A stretch of DNA of 64,000 nt from Apostichopus japonicus (Eukaryota > Echinodermata > Holothuroidea > Aspidochirotida > Stichopodidae): contig NC_092565.1 of assembly GCF_037975245.1 (NCBI RefSeq), positions 3,905,499 through 3,969,498 of the forward strand, in the 5' to 3' direction. The translations under genes were made by a program, and so were the position numbers. A model generated the notes under the pieces. That model ran no database searches and was not told the DNA's origin. It was given only the letters and a program-made list of their open reading frames with translations. This document shows positions 10,885 to 23,446 of this stretch, one piece after another (position 1 is the first letter of the stretch; each line of letters begins with the position of its first letter).

Positions 10885-13435
10885 AGTATGATGAAAATAC
10901 AAAGCATCCAGCATCTGCACGTTATAAGAATGCAGCATCAGCACTTGATAAGAATGGAGCATTGGCACTTGATAAGGATGCAGATTCGGCACTTAATAAG
11001 AATGCAGCATCTGCACGTTATAAGAATGCAGCATCAGCACTTGATAAGATTGAAGCATCTACACTTTATAAGAAAACAGCATCAGCATTTTATAAGTATG
11101 CAACATCTGCACTTGATAAGAATGCAGCATCTAAACTTGATAAGGATGCAACATCTGCACTTTATAAGGATGCAGCATCTGCACTTTATAAGAATGCAAC
11201 ATCAGCACTTTGTAAGAATGCAGCATCAGCACTTTATAAGAATGCAGCATCTGCACTTTATAAGGATGCAGCATCTGCACTTTATAGGGATGCAACATCT
11301 GCACTTGATAAGAATGAAGCATTGACACTTGATAAGGATGCAGCATCAGCACTTTATAAGAATGCAGCATCTGCACTTGATAAGGATGCAGCATCTGCAC
11401 TTGATAAGGATGCAGCATCTGCACTTGATAAGAATGCAACATCTGCACTTGATAAGGATGCAGCTTCGGCACTTGATAAGGATGCAGCAGCTGCACTTGA
11501 TAAGGATGCAGCATCTGCACTTGATAAGGATGCAGCATCTGCACTTGATAAGAATGCAACATCTGCACTTGATAAGGATGCAGCTTCGGCACTTGATAAG
11601 GATGCAGCAGCTGCACTTGATAAGGATGCAGCATCTGCACTTGATAAGAATGCAACATCTGCACTTGATAAGGATGCAGCATCTGCACTTGATAAGGATG
11701 CAGCATCTGCACTTGATAAGAATGCAACATCTGCACTTGATAAGGATGCAGCTTCGGCACTTGATAAGGATGCAGCAGCTGCACTTGATAAGGATGCAGC
11801 ATCTGCACTTGATAAGGATGCAGCATCTGCACTTGATAAGAATGCAACATCTGCACTTGATAAGGATGCAGCTTCGGCACTTGATAAGGATGCAGCAGCT
11901 GCACTTGATAAGGATGCAGCACCTGCACTTGATAAGAATGCAGCATCTGCACTTGATAAGGATGCAGCATCTGCACTTGATAAGAATGCAGCATCTGCAC
12001 TTGATAAGAATGCAGCATCAGCACTTTATAAGAATGCAGCATCTGCACTTTATGAGGATGCAACATCTGCACATGATAAGGATGCAGCATCTGCACTTGA
12101 TGAGAATGCAACATCTGCACTTGATAAGGATGCAGCTTCTGCACTTGATAAGGATGCAGGAGCTGCACTTGATGAGGATGCAGCATCTGCACTTTATAAG
12201 AATGCAACATCAGCACTTTGTAAGAATGCAGCATCTGCACTTGAGAAGAATGCAGCATCTGCACTTGATAAGGATGCAGCATCTGCACTTGATAAGAATG
12301 CAGCATCTGCTGTTATAAGAATGCAGCATCTGCACTTGATAAGGATGCAGCATCTGCACTTGATAAGGATGTAGCATCTGCACTTTATAAGTATGCAACA
12401 TCTGCACTTGATAAGGATGCAGCATCTGCACTTTATAAGAATGCAACATCAGCACTTTGTAAGAATGCAGCATCTGCACTTTATAAGAATGCAGCATCTG
12501 CACTTGATAAGGATGCAGCATCTGCACTTTATAAGAATGCAGCATCTGCACTTGATAAGGATGCAGCATCTGCACTTTATAAGAATGTAGCATCTGCACT
12601 TTATAAGTATGCAACATCTGCACTTGGTAAGGATGCAGCATCTGCACTTTATAAGAATGCAACATCAGCACTTTGTAAGAATGCAGCATCTGCACTTGAT
12701 AAGAATGCAGCATCTGCACTTGATAAGGATGCAGCATCTGCACTTGATAAGAATGCAGCATCTGCACTTGATAAGGATGCAGCATCTGCACTTGATAAGA
12801 ATGCAGCATCTGCACTTGATACGGATGCAGCATCTGCACTTGATAAGAATGCAGCATCTGCACTTTATAAGAATGCAACATCAGCACTTTGGAAGAATGC
12901 AGCATCTGCACTTTATAAGAATGCAGCATCTGCACTTGATATGGATGAAGCATCTGCTGTTATAAGAATGTAGCATCTGCGCTTGATAAGGATGCAGCAT
13001 CTGCACTTTATAAGAATGTAGCCTCTGCACTTTATAAGTATGCAACATCTGCACTTGATAAGAATGCAACATCTGCACTTTATAAGAATGCAACATCAGC
13101 ACTTTGTAAGAATGCAGCATCTGCACTTGATAAGAATGCAACATCAGCACTTTGTAAGAATGCAGCATCTGCACTTTGGAAGAATGCAGCATCTGCACTT
13201 TATAAGAATGCAACATCAGCACTTTGGAAGAATGGAGCATCTGCACTTGATAAGAATGCAGCATCTGCACTTGATAAGGATGCAGCATCTGCACTTTATA
13301 AGAATGTAGCATCTGCACTTTTATAAGAATGCAGCATCTGCGCTTGATAAGAATGCAACATCAGCACTTTGTAAGAATGCAGCATCTGCACTTGATAAGA
13401 ATGCAGTATCTGCACTTTATAAGAATGCAATACAC
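10885..13435. repeat. 24-bp minisatellite, about 2.5 kb
   Basis: The unit is close to GATGCAGCATCTGCACTTGATAAG, repeated about 105 times with point variants (TTTATAAG for TTGATAAG, GCAACATC for GCAGCATC). It fills most of the intron between exons 22 and 23. The 24-bp length is divisible by 3, so long open frames run on both strands (up to 497 codons). They are a consequence of the period and are not treated as genes. Blocks of several units recur as larger repeats between about 11400 and 11900. Confidence 0.95.
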
Positions 13436-13587
13436 CAAGAGCTGTGCGGTCTCATCACAATCTTCTGCAATTGCAATTTTTGACGTGGTGATAAATTGTT
13501 CAGTGATTCATTTATATGAGAAAAAAAAACAAGAACAAAATATCTCTTAGCCTAGCTGCTGTATGAATCATGTTGATAATGATTCAC

Positions 13588-13706
13588 CTTGTAACCGGCG
13601 ACATCATGGTTCTGATGGGAGCTTTGTGGTGGGTCCTCCCAGGTGACTAGTGCACTCGTAGGGGTCATAGGGTTCACATGCAAATTAGTAGGTGGTGCTG
13701 TAGGAT
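13588..13706 (-). CDS. Lectin gene exon 22: first half of FN3
   Basis: The acceptor is ATACTCAG before ATCCTACAG and the donor is TACAAG before GTGAATC. Residues include APPTNLHVNPMTPTSALVTW, the typical start of an FN3 domain, and end at VAGYK. It takes one base from exon 21 (T+AT gives Tyr) and leaves phase 0 into exon 23. Confidence 0.88.
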
Positions 13707-14280
13707 CTGAGTATGAAAGATTAAAAACAAAGAAAACCCCTTTCAATCAGGAGTTCTAGTCACATGATATTTACTCATATGTGTCATCACATCAAACATG
13801 CTGCCACACATAGCATAATACATTTTAAATGAATATTCAGTTAATTCACTTGAGTATATATTACATCATTTTATAAAGGAACAAGCATTTTAATGACCTT
13901 GGGGTACCTTTTATAGGCACTTTAACCACTCACTTTATACCACTTTGATAATCCCACACTGCATATGTGGCATATACCATCTAGGCACCATAATGGTGTA
14001 AATGTTCTATACCCATAATCATACTTTCACCGTTTCAGAACAGCTCCAAAAGTGCCAGTTTACACTTCCTCTGACAATATTAAAACCTAGACCAACCTGT
14101 ATAAAGTTCTGATACTAACAACAGTGAAATTCATATCAGATGTTATAATCTCTAATATTTCACAGAATCATTTTAATCATAAACTGACGTTATCCATCGT
14201 CTTCATTAATCTTCCAGATATGACAATTTTTTTCCCCCTGTGGCTGAATTTCTAAACATATGTATCTATTGTATGTATTT

Positions 14281-14505
14281 TAGATCCTCCTGCAAGCAGG
14301 AACTCGTGAAGAAGCCTCAATGGCTTATCAAAGCCGCAAGCTGACCGAAATCAGTCTCTTAGATTCATATTTACCGTCCATGAATATGAATTGTCAATTG
14401 TCAACAACTCTGTAACTGGACGACATACATTAATCTTGGAGTGACTCGAACCGGGGACCTTATGATTGGAAGGCTGCGGCATTAACCACTGAGCTAACAC
14501 TCAAC
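14281..14505 (-). mobile_element. tRNA-derived SINE, minus strand
   Basis: Read on the minus strand, the head has an A box (TAGCTCAGTGGTTAAT) and B box (GGTTCGAGTCAC, plus-strand 14441-14452). A body containing CAGCTTGCGGCTTTGATAAG follows. The anticodon and acceptor stems do not pair properly, so it is not a functional tRNA gene. Its head lies about 15 bp from the splice donor of exon 21. Confidence 0.75.
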
Positions 14506-14526
14506 GTCTGGTGATTTCAGACTTAC

Positions 14527-14703
14527 ATAAGTCCTGTTCGCAGATGTAGTAGTATGACGTAGTACAGTCAGCATCGTTGAGCAGCTGGGAGGTCGTGAGG
14601 ACTGCGCAGTCTTCCCCGCTCCCGGAATCGCTCGGCTGGTTGGCTCCCCAGAAAGGGCTGGTCACGGACAGGTAGGACACGTCATTGACGTACTTAAATG
14701 AAC
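14527..14703 (-). CDS. Lectin gene exon 21: second half of CTLD4
   Basis: The acceptor is CGACAG before GTTCATTT and the donor is GTAAGT. Residues include SPFWGANQPSDSGSGEDC, then LLNDADCTTSYYYICE. This is the C-terminal half of a C-type lectin fold with its conserved Cys and YYYIC ending. The usual EPN or QPD motif is QPS and WND is LND, so classical calcium-dependent sugar binding is doubtful. Confidence 0.9.
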
Positions 14704-15995
14704 CTGTCGAACCGATACAGATATTGCTATGAGATCATCTTAGGTATTACCTGTCTCCTCTATACACATACACTACCCTACCTAGACATTAATTGTAGAT
14801 ACAAAAACAACAGTAATAAAAAATATATTAAAAAACAACAACGGATGAAGCAGATGAAATAATGCTCACTAGAGAGTGAAATTATAGATTTGCAAAGGAA
14901 GCAGTTTTTGGGGGGCTTGCAGTCACGTTCACAGTTGCAAAGGATATTACCAGGGTTACAAGATAAAAGGAGCGGAGAGTGTATTATTGCAGGTGGACAG
15001 GAAGTTAGTTCATTGTTTGTAAATATTTCAGTAGAGTTGTATACTAGCGGTAGCTGTTATTTTTATTTCGGTATCTCCTTCCTGTAAACTTGAACGTTCT
15101 CTCTGACTCATTCAGGTTGGACGGTACGGACAGTTACCCTAATCCTGTTAATATACTACATACTAAATAAACACCATCCTGGTATCCTGGCTTTATTTTG
15201 ACATTCATATTGTTCATTAAGAGGACTTGACTTTACAACCATGCAGGAACAACACTTCATCTCTGTTATGATGGATCTGTATCACTTCATCACTCAGGGC
15301 CTTTAAATCACGAAACCACTTATACACACCCATCTACTAAGAAATCCTACCCTGCAGGTTTCTGCCCAGGGTCCTTCTTCGGTCTATAGTATTTACATTT
15401 CACATGATTATACTAGCCACAGCCCTCCTTTGTAGCCCCCTCACTACTATTTTGACATTCCTCCCATGCACATACACCTGTCTTGCCCTAGCTCATACTT
15501 GGTACAGGCAAGCTAGTTCTCCCAGCTGTGTGCCTAATATTTCCTCACCAATACCATCCCTAGATAATTTATACACCAATTATTAAAGAGAACTGAAACT
15601 TTGTTCCCACCTCCCCCACATCCAGAATAGAAAATGTTAAGTGCACATAATCCTCACCCCCCGAGCTCCCCCACCATCCACCCTCTCTATTACCATAGTT
15701 ACTGCTTGGCACACATTCTTTCCCCTCCTACCCACTCTGTCTCTGAATATAGGGGGCTAACAGAAGGGAGGGGGGGGTAGGGTAGCTTACACTCCTGGGG
15801 ACAATTGATCAATTCATGGGGCCTGGGAAGATCAAGGAAAATAAAATTGCATAAAGGACAAATGCTGGTTACAGAATTTGGGCTGGTGGATATAATTGTC
15901 CCTTGGGGCCTCAGATTGGCTCTCGAATCCTCTGCTGGAAGATTCATGGCTCACCCTCACCCCTAAGATTCCCCTCTAGCGACCTTAACACGTAC

Positions 15996-16235
15996 CTTCT
16001 TGGTCTGCATCCGAGAGGCCTATCCAGTAATTTCGAGTCGAGTACCTGTACCGGTAGGATTTTATCAGGTACTCCCACTCAGCTTCAGTTTCTATCACCA
16101 CCAGGTCGGCGTTCTGCGCCTGGCAGGAAGTCCGAGCGGCGTCGAAGGTCTTCGTGTCGGAGCTGAAGTAGTAACAGCTGTGGAGATCACTGTTGTAGGA
16201 CCAGCTCGATACGCAGGAAGAATGAGTCGGTTGAG
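15996..16235 (-). CDS. Lectin gene exon 20: first half of CTLD4
   Basis: The acceptor is GCCATAG before CTCAACCG and the donor is GTACGTG. Residues begin QPTHSSCVSSWSYNSDLHSC, include a TSCQAQNADLVVIETEAEWE block and reach NYWIGLSDADQE, the CTLD WIGL core. It joins exon 21 in phase 1 (G+GT gives Gly). Confidence 0.92.
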
Positions 16236-16513
16236 CTATGGCGGATGCCCCTATATTTTTTTTTTTCGATGACAAAAACAGGCGTGAACTAAATTAACCC
16301 AATATGATCGATTCTGTGGGAATGGGTTTATACAAGAGGTCAGATTCTGTTTCCTCCAAATAAACAAACAAGCAGGAACTTTTCTGTACTCAACCCTCCT
16401 CCTTCCTTCACAGTCCCTTCCCTTCCCACCAAACTACTTTTCTTCATTTCAGGATCAAACTAAAGATAATAATTAATGCACAAATCACCATTCTATGGTA
16501 ACCGTCGACTCAC

Positions 16514-16684
16514 CAACTGCCACTTTACACATGAAATATCGAGAATTCTCCACGGTCGCGTCGATGTAATCGTCCGAGGTGTAGGCGTACATCAGGGCGG
16601 CGTTCTCGGTGATGTCTCCATTGGGTTCGCTACTGCGCCAACGAGAGTATGTTATGTTGTTCCCTTCCGGATCTGTCCAGAGAC
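16514..16684 (-). CDS. Lectin gene exon 19: last third of CTLD3
   Basis: The acceptor is CTGTTTTAG before GTCTCTGG and the donor is GTGAGT. Residues include LWTDPEGNNITYSRW, then SSEPNGD with the EPN motif, and end NSRYFMCKVAV. A WND-like motif is not seen before the last Cys, so the calcium site is incomplete compared with CTLD2. Confidence 0.9.
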
Positions 16685-17188
16685 CTAAAACAGTATTTCG
16701 AGGAGGGGGGGGGGAGTGAAGAGGACGAGAGGTCAGATATCCATGCACGGTGTAGTTCTTCATCAGTGACTATACATAGGGCCGTGGAACTCCAGTCCCG
16801 ACTCGAGACTGGAGTACTACTTAACTGTTTGGTTAAGTCATTCGTATGACTATTACTTAATGGTCTCAACTTTGCAGCATTCGACGTATGCTACTTGCAC
16901 ACCGAACACACAACATGTTTGGCCGTTGTATTTGTTAAGTCATTACAGATTAATTAGTTAATATAGAAACAAGTACATGATCTCCCCCCTCCCCCACCCC
17001 GCCCATTTTCTTTACTTTCTGTGGTTTGAACATGGCAAAATGTGTCACTCATGCATATAGTGTACCGAGGCTGGGGGAGGGGAGGACAAAATGTTAGCAA
17101 TTTTGGATCCTTCAGTTATGGAATAACTCTTGACCTGGAACCAATGGGGACTATTCTATGAGGTGTGCCCTTTAAATCTGCCTTTTAC

Positions 17189-17305
17189 CTTCCTTCTCTA
17201 CATCATTAACACCTATCCAAAACGCGGCTGTGGTTGGGTTCATCCAACGAGCCGTCTGCCTCAGTAGATGGTACTCAGCCTCATCCTGTGGGGTGGCCAG
17301 ATGAC
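17189..17305 (-). CDS. Lectin gene exon 18: middle of CTLD3
   Basis: The acceptor is TACTCAG before GTCATCTG and the donor is GTAAAAG. Residues run GHLATPQDEAEYHLL to AAFWIGVNDVEKEG, the GGHLA and WIG core of a C-type lectin. It is in phase 1 at both ends. Confidence 0.9.
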
Positions 17306-17559
17306 CTGAGTAATAATAAGCCAAAACAACAACTGAATGTATAATGAAGGAGTTATTTGTCATAAAAAATATCAAATTACATTCCAGTCCTATCTTTCAA
17401 AAAGAAAGAGGCACATATTGACAACAATACCACCAATGTTAAGACATATGTGATCCTCTATGATGATGTTTATGTAACTGATAGTATGATGTGCATGCAT
17501 ACCACTCACTGAAGTCCAGCAGTTATGAAAGACATCTATGAAGCTGTTTATTAATGTCT

Positions 17560-18012
17560 TTCAAGATTGTAAGACACACATGGTGTTATACCTAGAGGTC
17601 TACAAGTGAACTAAATTTTTGAATATCTTCTATCATAAATTCATTAATACTATAATGATATAGTAAGACATGTATGATACGACTATAAAGTTTTCTGCCA
17701 GTGATAGGACGACACCAATGATCCCATACATTGATGTCTAGCCTACCTGTTAAGCAAGACATCCATAATCACTTATGATCCCATACAGTGATCACGTCTT
17801 CCAGCTAAGTGAGACATCTGTGATCACTTATATGAATGTCTCGCAGTGATGGTAAGACACAAATGATCCCATACATCAATGTCTACCCGTTAAGCAAAGC
17901 ATCCATGATCACTTGTGATCCCTTACAATCATGTCTTCCAGGTAAGTGAGACATCTATGATCACTTATATGAATGTCTAGCAGTGATGGTTAGACACACA
18001 CACACACAATCC
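17560..18012. repeat. Degenerate 140-bp tandem repeat
   Basis: The blocks TTAAGCAAGACATCC near 17750 and TTAAGCAAAGCATCC near 17890 begin two copies of a roughly 140-bp unit rich in GATCACTTATGATCCC motifs. More decayed units lie upstream. A short CA microsatellite ends it near 18007. It is intronic, between exons 17 and 18. Confidence 0.75.
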
Positions 18013-18120
18013 CATATAATGGTGTCAGCTGCAGACTGTTGATTACCAAGCAGCAGTAGATACATTTACATGTGCCTTACAAGTATACTGTACCTCTGAT
18101 GGCTCATTTAGATTACCCAC

Positions 18121-18231
18121 CTCCTTGGCCTTGACAGTAAACCTCTGCATCATACCAGCTGTACGTTGACTCATAGAACCTGTAGCAATAAGAGTTGTAC
18201 TCGGCCCAGCTAGATGGACAGCTGTCAGAGG
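18121..18231 (-). CDS. Lectin gene exon 17: start of CTLD3
   Basis: The acceptor is CTTCTCAG before CCTCTGAC and the donor is GTGGGT. Residues begin SDSCPSSWAEYNSYCYRFYE and end CQGQG, the usual N-terminal Cys pair and C-x-x-x-GG of a C-type lectin. It joins exon 18 as GG-HLA. Confidence 0.9.
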
Positions 18232-18984
18232 CTGAGAAGAGAGCCAGAGAGAATAATTCAATGTAGAAGAGAAAATTTGCAGTTTTCAGAAACGAAAAGA
18301 GAGTAAAAAAATTTGAAAATGTCACAGGTACCATCCAAATGGAACATAGCAAATGACTTTTGCACAGAATAACAGACTGTACCACTAGGGTGGCCACTTC
18401 AAAATGGAGGACACATCACAGGCATCTGCCATATATCTTCCCTTTATGTATATTACAAAAATGAGAATAAACTGCTATTGACAAGTAATAATGCAGTTAA
18501 CCTGAAGCTTGGAGAGATCATTTTGTAGTAACAAGCTGTAATGAAGTTGTACCTGTTTGCAGCATTAGATGCGTGATTAATTCATGCACGTTCATAAACA
18601 GTAGCCAGTACAGTACACTTACGTAGGAGATTTAAAAGTATGTAGCTGAAGGATTCTGTAAAATCAAACGTCCGTTGTTAGCTTCAAGTCTGATTTCTTA
18701 GAAGTCCTGGACGTCCCTGTGTCCGTTGAGATGTCATCGAGGATGGAGGTCAGTGCACTGAATTGGGAGGCCGTCCGGCCTAAAGCCAGACGTGCTACAG
18801 CTGAGCTTGCAGTTCGATGCCTTGCTGATTCTAAGTAACATGCGTATGTGGGGGCAGTAGGCATATATTTGTGTTACAACTTGTGTGGGTCGGTTATATT
18901 TGCAGGGGGGGTGCTTAATCCAGCTGAAGGGAGGATTAACTGAAGACCGTTTGTCAAATAACAGTACCGTTGGACTATATTCCC

Positions 18985-19186
18985 AAAACCACCACCATCA
19001 TCCTCACCACCACCATCACCACCACCATCATCACCACCACCATCACCACCACCCCCACCACCATCACCACCTCCATCATCACTATCACCATCCCTCAACA
19101 TCATCATCACCACCACCACCACCACCATCACAATCATCACCACCACCATAACCACCACCATCATCATCATCACCACCCCCACTATA
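18985..19186. repeat. CAY trinucleotide microsatellite
   Basis: This is a long run of CAC, CAT and ACC triplets in the intron between exons 16 and 17. It gives poly-His and poly-Thr frames that are not genes. Confidence 0.95.
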
Positions 19187-19239
19187 TTCTGTTTAAAACA
19201 TCATCATCATCAATCAGTACTTATAAAAACTTCGGATAA

Positions 19240-19900
19240 TGTGAAACACTTTAAAAGTGCCTTGAAAGAGAAATATTTTAAGCTGTTTCCTGAAACTGTT
19301 CAGTGAGAGGCAATGTCCGAGTTCATGTGACATGGAATTCCATAAGCGAGGGCCATGACTCTAGAAAATGCACGACCACCGTATCCATTGAATTTGAAGC
19401 AAGGCTCAATAAGGAGATTAGCATGTTGAGTGTGGAGAGAACGAGTTGGCTTGTAAGGGGAGATGAGATCGCACAAATATTGAGGTGTTTGCCATGCATG
19501 AAGGGCCTTCCATGTAAGCAAAAGAATTTTGTAGTTGATTCTTTGTTGAATTGGAAGCCATCAGTGAAGGTGATATAAAGCTGAGGAGATCTGTTTTGGA
19601 TCTTCTCATGTTAAGAATCACTCTAGCTTGCACTATTATGCACAACATGTAACTTGTTTGTTAAACGTTTGGGAAGACCAGCTAAGACAGCATTACCACA
19701 ATCTAGACGAGATGTGACAATAAAGGCATGAACCAGTGTTAAATGAGGATAAAAAGTAATTTGGCTAACAGAAAGTCTTGATGAGACATAATCAAATTCA
19801 TTTATTTGTATACCTTTGGTAATATCATGCACAACACACACATTACAGAAAGCTACATAAATTCCCTGCCAACAACTCGGTTGGAGGGTTTAAAAGCATT
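19240..19900 (-). mobile_element. CR1/Jockey-type LINE 3' fragment, decayed
   Basis: Minus-strand frames contain pieces typical of the C-terminus of non-LTR reverse transcriptases: LVHAFIVTSRLDCGNAVLAG followed by LPKRLTNKL, and further on WKALHAWQTPQYLCDLISPY and GGRAFSRVMALAYGIPCH. They lie in different frames with stops, so the copy is dead. It is intronic, between exons 16 and 17, in the same orientation as the gene. Confidence 0.8.
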
Positions 19901-20959
19901 CTTACCTCTCGCCTGATTTTCTTGTCTGTCAACTGGGAGAAGGAAATGGAAAACACAAGAAAAATATCTAGTAAATTTGATTGAAAAAGTGAAATATTGG
20001 GATTATTAAATAATGAAGTAATAGTACACCCCAGCGGTCTGTCGCCATGAACCCTGACAAGGGCATTTAAATAAGTGAGCATCAATAAAACCAGCTCCTT
20101 TCTAATGGTCCCATACTCTCAAAGTTTGCCTTGCATCCTTTACAAATTTGCACTAGCATGTAGGGTAATAATTTACTGTATTAGGTTTGCAAGACAAAAT
20201 ATTGATATTGTACAGTTTTTGTTGTGATTGTGTTTTTTGATGTGATTGTGTTGATTGATAGCAGTGTTAGCCCTAGGATGTTTAATTTATTTTTTTTGGG
20301 GGGGAGGGGTTTCAAAAAATAAAAATTGGGGGTAGGGGATTTGATGCTGTTAGTAGTTAGATGTATGTACATATGCCCGGACCGATATTTAATGCACATA
20401 TAGTACATACAGTGCAGTACACATGATCGACCAATGCGACCAATACACACTGTGCAGTGCCGAACTAACAAAGCCAGTGTTTTCTTTTTGGAAAGATTTG
20501 ACCAATCAGGTTACTCCTTACAAAAATCAACAAAACTTTATAACATCCGGCTTGTTATTGGCAAGTCTTGTAACTACAGTAATGGTGCTACTTGCAGGAA
20601 GTAACAGGAACTGTTGCAGGAAATTCCCCCCAAGACAAAACATTTTCGTGGGACCCCCTAGATAAATTGCAGGAACCCTGCAATCATGCGTCCTAATGCG
20701 TTCAAAAGTAGCTAGTAACAAACAAGCAAAGAAGCGATTATACAAGTAAACAAATTCTATACTAATTATTCTGTACTTTCGTCATCTCTAACATGATGTT
20801 TTACTTGCAAAATGAGAAAAATGGTGAAAAATGTATAGATCGGTGAAGTATATTGGATCAGTATTAACAATTGCAAAAAGGACAAACTTGCCAGTACGTG
20901 TGAAAGAATCTATCGTGTATATATAGTAACCGTAGTTGTATAATCATCATAAAACTCAC

Positions 20960-21202
20960 AGATTCGAACAAAGAGGTGATACGTCGAACCTGATCCCGTT
21001 GCCTGGGTTTTGTCGTTTTCCTCACTCAGCCAGCATTCGTTGGTGGACGGTTTGTAATCGAACGAACGGCAAGTAAAATCGGTCGAGTCGGCACAGGTCG
21101 AGGCGCAGGAGTTCTGATCTACTCCGGAGATGTAGAGGTTGTTGAAGCCGTCGATGTGAGCTTCCCTGATCAACATGAAATCTGTCCTGGTCGTGACCAT
21201 GT
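20960..21202 (-). CDS. Lectin gene exon 16: first PAN/Apple domain
   Basis: The acceptor is GGATGTAG before ACATGGTC and the donor is GTGAGT. One exon holds nearly a whole PAN module: DFMLIREAHIDGFNNLYISG, SCASTCADSTDFTCRSFDYK, then ECWLSEEN and YHLFVRI. The cysteine spacing fits PAN/Apple. The phase is 1 on both sides (T+AC gives Tyr from exon 15, T+CC gives Ser into exon 17). Confidence 0.9.
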
Positions 21203-21535
21203 CTACATCCGAAGGGAAAGTAAAATGAAAGTTCACTCCACTAAAATTGATAGATGTTATTTTTAAACTTCAGAGGAATTTTAATACCCTTAGTTAAAGG
21301 ATAACATTATCCTCAAAATTAGTCAAGAACTACTCTGGAAGGCAGTCGGTTTACAATGGTTACAATGTACACTTTATAGCTACGCTGATCTGGCTATTTC
21401 AAGTTAGAGTCCTAGACCATTTTGGATATATGTTACCATTTGGAAGACAGGCAAAATGTCAATTGCTCTTGGATGGAGGCGATTAGGGCTCAAACTCAAA
21501 AGCTCCCAGATGCAAGGTTTTAATTGCTTCTAATA

Positions 21536-21640
21536 ATAATAATAATTATGATACAGTGTATTCATATAGCGCCAAATCAAGGTAGCTGCTCTCTGTGCTT
21601 AACGAAACAGGTCAATCCCAATCAAAAGAAAGTAAAGAAA
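21536..21640. repeat. Relic of a dispersed repeat tail
   Basis: AATAATAATAATTATGATAC is followed by TTCATATAGCGCCAAATC and GCTCTCTGTGCTTAA. This resembles the 3' tails of SINE/LINE elements common in invertebrates. The assignment is tentative. Confidence 0.4.
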
Positions 21641-21735
21641 TGAGATAATAGTAATATGTCATAGTCCAGCCTCCTCCCCTCCCCCACCCCAACAAAAGTA
21701 AAAAAGCAAAATGTAGGTTCTAGTTATTTTTTTAC

Positions 21736-23163
21736 CAGGGGCGTCAATCATGGGGGGAAGATGGGACACGTCCTCCCACTTTCTCAAGAGCTGGGGACAC
21801 AATATCAAATGTCCCCCCCCTCACCCCCCAGGTTTATAGTTATTGGCTCGTGTAGACACTTGGCCTATCAGGCTCATAATGACTCGTGTCAAAAGGAGCT
21901 CAAAAATTGTGCTATAAGATTAGTAGTTAACAGTTATTAATGTTTTATTCTTATCTGCTCAACCGACTCCCAATGAAACAGCTAGAGAACTTTTTCCCAC
22001 TGGGTTGAAATTTATAGCGTAAACTAAACGAGGAACCGCACCCATATGCGGCTGAGGTTATATGTTCAGCCAGCAGATAATGGAAGCCTGCAGCATTCAC
22101 TAATCTTCTTTCCAGTAATATTTTTTATTATGGTATGTTGTATTATCATGATGTACAAGCAAAATAACACTACTTGTGCATTATATTGTGCATTTAGTTT
22201 GGTTAAGCATTCATAGGTACATATATGGTGCTAAGCCTGGCCGGTGCTAAGCCGCTAGTCATGTTGTTGTTATACCCATGTTACTCATTATACCTCAAGT
22301 TCTAGTTTAGTAGTTATGTACATGTGTTCACAAATATTCAGGGCCGTAGCTTGGTGGGAGGGGGGAGGCAGCTGTTCCCTTGAGATTTCCACTTCCTAAA
22401 TGAAACGTTAATGTGAACGCATGGACATAGAGTAAGCGCTATTTCAGTTAGTTTTAGCAAAACGAACATATGATTTCTTCTGATGTCATTAGTCAGTTGT
22501 GTGCAACTTCAAGATTCTAGGCACAAACTGTAGGAATGGGCTTAAAAAAGGACACATGGTTTATTCTAACGCCTCATCAGGTATACGCACGAATGTGGAT
22601 GCGATGACCATGTGTCTATTTTTTTTTTCACGACTTTGGTTACAAAAACATCAAATGTAAAGAGCTTCTAAGATCTGTGTGGCAGTCTAATGTTAAACTA
22701 CGGTCCATAAATATATTTATTACATCTATCTGTTACATATAGGCAAAGTTATAGAGCAAAGTTTAACAATGTAGTTTCTGTGTTTGGTTTAAGTTTCAAT
22801 TTTACTAATCATGATAATGGCCCTAAGGTACACCTGGATGTTAAATTGATGTCTTTCTTAATTGAAATCTAGTCACTTGTCAGATGTGACTTTTGTCAAG
22901 ATGCATTTATGACTGACATATCAATTCAGGGACCAAACAGGAGCAAACTTGAAGACCTCCAGATGTGAGTCAGCCCCTGCCCCCCCCCCGGCTTGCCCCT
23001 GGACCCCATCAGGGGCTCTAAGGCGGGCGCGTGGACTCCACCCGATAAAGGCTTTGCGCCAAGGTGCTTGCGGTGTGCGCTACATGCCCACTCCTTAAGT
23101 TTCATCCATAATCAATCATGTCCCCCCCCCCCTCTCACTTTCTGAGTGGGATTGATGCCCTTG
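21736..23163. mobile_element. Non-autonomous hAT-like element, 1.43 kb
   Basis: The left end is CAGGGGCGTCAATC and the right end is GATTGATGCCCTTG, inverted with two mismatches in 14. The flanks are TTTTTTAC (21728-21735) and CTTTTTAC (23164-23171), a 7-of-8 target-site duplication. No transposase frame is visible. A second G-rich terminus-like string (CAGGGCCGTAGC) near 22341 hints at a nested element. It lies in the intron between exons 15 and 16. Confidence 0.7.
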
Positions 23164-23446
23164 CTTTTTACAGCTAGCCAGGTAATCATCTACATTTTAT
23201 TTTGGACAATGACACATCAGAGACTAACTCTCTTACCTTTCAAAAGAGAGATGAACAATGTAGGCTGGTGTTGTTCATATCTTATCAGGCAGAAAAATCA
23301 CTGCTCATGTACTTCATGAGTACAAGTCTCATCATATCATTGAACTCGACACAGCTGTATACACACACATACGAAAAAACAAAAAAAATACACACACATA
23401 GTACTGTGGTTCAGCTACTGGTTCAAACATGCAATGTTTAACTTAC

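Noticed and set aside
10881-13318. Long open frames (up to 497 codons) on both strands through the 24-bp array
   Set aside because: The 24-bp unit has no stop in several frames and its length is a multiple of 3, so openness is automatic. No start context, splice support or domain is seen, and the region is an intron of the minus-strand gene.
14401-14505. Functional tRNA gene on the minus strand
   Set aside because: A and B boxes are present but the anticodon and acceptor stems do not pair; it is the head of a SINE.
18874-19239. His-, Thr- and Gly-rich frames
   Set aside because: Produced by the CAY trinucleotide microsatellite.
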